DNA of 32,876 bases from contig NZ_LGDW01000488.1 of assembly GCF_001280005.1 (NCBI RefSeq), positions 1 to 32,876 on the forward strand, in the 5' to 3' direction. The DNA comes from Streptomyces sp. NRRL WC-3618. GTDB lineage: Bacteria > Actinomycetota > Actinomycetes > Streptomycetales > Streptomycetaceae. Below, piece after piece: positions 31,523 through 32,876 of this stretch (positions are counted from its first letter, which is position 1; each line of letters opens with the position of its first letter). A program made the position numbers and the translations under genes. Below the pieces are notes generated by a model that worked only from the letters and a program-made list of their open reading frames with translations, ran no database searches and was not told the DNA's origin.

Positions 31523-32692
31523 TTACTCATTCACGTAGACGCGGGGCACTCGGGTTCCCACGCGGGTGACGATCTCATACGCGATCGTCCCGGCCGCCTG
31601 TGCCCAGTCCTCGGCGGTGGGCTCGCCGCGGTCACCGGGCCCGAAGACCAGAACCTCCGCGCCCGCCTCGGGCTCGTCGCCCCCCAGGTCCACAGCGAAC
31701 TGGTCCATGGCGACCCGTCCGGCCACGGTCCGCCACTTGCCGCCGATCAGAACGGGACCGGTGCCGGAGGCGTGGCGCGGGATGCCGTCCGCGTAGCCGA
31801 CCGGGACGAGGCCGAGGGTGGTGTCGCCGGGGGTGACGTAGTGATGCCCGTAACTCACACCGTGCCCGCCCGGTACGCGCTTGACCAGCGCGAGCGACGC
31901 CGCCAGCGTCATCACGGGGCGCAGGCCCAGGTCGGCGGAGGTGCCGATCTCGGGACTGGGCGAGATGCCGTAGACGGCCACCCCTGTCCGTACGAGGTCG
32001 AAGTGCGTGTCCGGACGGCTGAGCACGGCGGGCGAGTTGGCGAGATGCCGCACCTCGGGCCGCAGCCCGTGCCGTTCCGCGTACGCGAGCATGTCGTGGA
32101 AGCGGGTGAGCTGAGCGTCGTTGGAGGGGTGAGCGGGTTCGTCGGCGCAGGCGAGATGGGACCAGAGCCCGGTGACGCGGATCAGCCCGTCACGCTCGGC
32201 GCGCAGCGCGGCGGCGACGAGCGCGCACCAGTCGTCCCCCGGCTGACAGCCGCCGCGCCCGAGCCCGGTGTCGGCCTTGAGCTGAACGCGGGCGGGCCGC
32301 CGGGCAGCGGCAGCCGCCTCGACGACCTCCTTCAGGGCCCACATCCCGCCCACCGACACGTCGATGTCGGCTTCGACGGCTTCCTGCCAGGGCCCGCCGG
32401 GCGTCCAGAGCCAGCACATGATCCGGACATGGCGGGGAATCCCGGAGTCCGGCCGCCGCAGGGCGAGCGCCTCCTCGGGAGTGGCGGTACCGAGCCACTC
32501 GGCACCGGCCTCGACGGCTGCCCGAGCACACGGGAGCGCCCCATGGCCGTACGCGTCGGCCTTGACGACAGCCATCAGCGCCGCACCGCGCGCACGGGCA
32601 CGCAGGATCCGTACGTTGGCTCGCAGGGCGCCCAGATCAATCTCGACACGGGCCCGCGAGGCACCGGCGGGCAGGGCTGAAGTCTCACTCAT
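31523..32692 (-). CDS. alr: Alanine racemase
   Basis: 389 residues, full length. It makes D-alanine for peptidoglycan with pyridoxal phosphate. The PLP-binding Lys is K44 in AVVKADAYGHG; the second catalytic base is Tyr in GVSYGHHYVTPGDT (Y281). Also seen are QLKADTGLGRGG, GLWSHLACAD, the PLP-phosphate region RTGVAVYGISPSP and VAMDQFAVDLG. ATG at 32692. It is followed by a good terminator. In Streptomyces the neighbouring upstream genes are usually acpS and the NAD(P)HX dehydratase; they would lie beyond the right edge. Confidence 0.96.
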   Translation of the reverse strand: MSETSALPAGASRARVEIDLGALRANVRILRARARGAALMAVVKADAYGHGALPCARAAVEAGAEWLGTATPEEALALRRPDSGIPRHVRIMCWLWTPGGPWQEAVEADIDVSVGGMWALKEVVEAAAAARRPARVQLKADTGLGRGGCQPGDDWCALVAAALRAERDGLIRVTGLWSHLACADEPAHPSNDAQLTRFHDMLAYAERHGLRPEVRHLANSPAVLSRPDTHFDLVRTGVAVYGISPSPEIGTSADLGLRPVMTLAASLALVKRVPGGHGVSYGHHYVTPGDTTLGLVPVGYADGIPRHASGTGPVLIGGKWRTVAGRVAMDQFAVDLGGDEPEAGAEVLVFGPGDRGEPTAEDWAQAAGTIAYEIVTRVGTRVPRVYVNE

Positions 32693-32734
32693 GGCGCCCC
32701 CAGTGTCTCAGAGCCCCCTCGCCCTGCGAGCCAG

Positions 32735-32845
32735 CCCCAGCCCTCTCAGCCCGTCCGGCGTTTGAGGACGATCGCGTTCAGCGCGAAGGGGGGTCTGGGG
32801 GCGCAGCCCCCGGAGATGGGACGGGTAAGGGCGGCGGGGGCGAAA
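32735..32845. repeat. Dispersed Streptomyces intergenic repeat with hairpin
   Basis: The spacer upstream of alr contains CAGCCCGTCCGGCGTTTGAG, then GGGGGC-GCA-GCCCCC (32797-32811). Both elements are common in Streptomyces intergenic DNA (from memory). The hairpin may end transcription from a gene beyond the edge. No ORF is supported in 32693-32876. Confidence 0.65.
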
Positions 32846-32876
32846 CAACCCGGCGTTCACCCACCCCGTACATCTC

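Noticed and set aside
29525..32680. A 1051-residue plus-strand open frame
   Set aside because: It lies antisense to tsaE, the hydrolase and alr, all with clear family motifs. Long antisense frames are normal in DNA with very high third-position GC.

Overview
This is a high-GC chromosomal stretch from a Streptomyces or a very close relative. The clues are codon use saturated in G/C at third positions, GTG starts, dispersed Streptomyces-type intergenic repeats (core GCGCAGTTCCCCGCGCCCCT), and families such as ECF42/DGPF, the SigE-like ECF group, LytR-CpsA-Psr, a bxl-type xylobiose operon and the alr-tsaE-tsaB-rimI-tsaD cluster. No rRNA, tRNA, CRISPR array, transposase or phage gene was seen. 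All calls were made by reading the sequence; no database search was run.

Left part (1-6.4 kb, genes on the minus strand): a ~80-bp tandem repeat array (about 110-520); an ECF42 sigma factor with its DGPF/YciI partner gene, preceded by a good match to the ECF42 promoter (TGTCGA, 17 bp, CGAC); a LytR-CpsA-Psr cell-wall ligase-like protein; a secreted GH10 xylanase with a C-terminal CBM2; a second tandem array (61-65-bp period, about 5020-5345); and a LacI-type regulator.

Xylan-use operon (6.4-12 kb, plus strand): diverging from the LacI regulator are a lipoprotein sugar-binding protein, two permeases and an intracellular GH3 enzyme. This matches the bxlR-bxlEFGA layout (xylobiose import and hydrolysis). 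The palindrome CCGAAAGTTTCGG before the xylanase and CCGAAAGATTCG before bxlE suggest one regulator for both.

12-14.6 kb (minus strand): a SigE-type ECF sigma factor, a membrane protein in the position of an anti-sigma factor, and a membrane-anchored DUF3152-like protein with a complete HExxHxxGxxH zinc motif.

14.8-25.8 kb (minus strand): the most unusual part. It is a Pst-type ABC locus in non-canonical order: pstC, pstA, a PstS-like protein with a Gly/Ser linker and C-terminal membrane anchor, a 910-residue secreted protein of unknown function, a second PstS-like protein with FN3 and Ig-like domains, a sortase-fold membrane protein that has lost both the catalytic His and Cys, then pstB. 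Strong hairpins punctuate the locus, and a PHO-box-like direct repeat lies upstream of pstC. I read it as a cell-surface, possibly phosphate-regulated, solute capture system with a pseudosortase.

Right part (26-32.9 kb): the t6A/ribosome-modification cluster alr, alpha/beta hydrolase, tsaE, tsaB, rimI, tsaD and a small ferredoxin-fold-like protein, all on the minus strand. It is interrupted by a plus-strand L,D-transpeptidase-like protein lacking its catalytic Cys, and by a 62-residue minus-strand ORF behind a near-perfect iron box. The window ends in another dispersed intergenic repeat upstream of alr.
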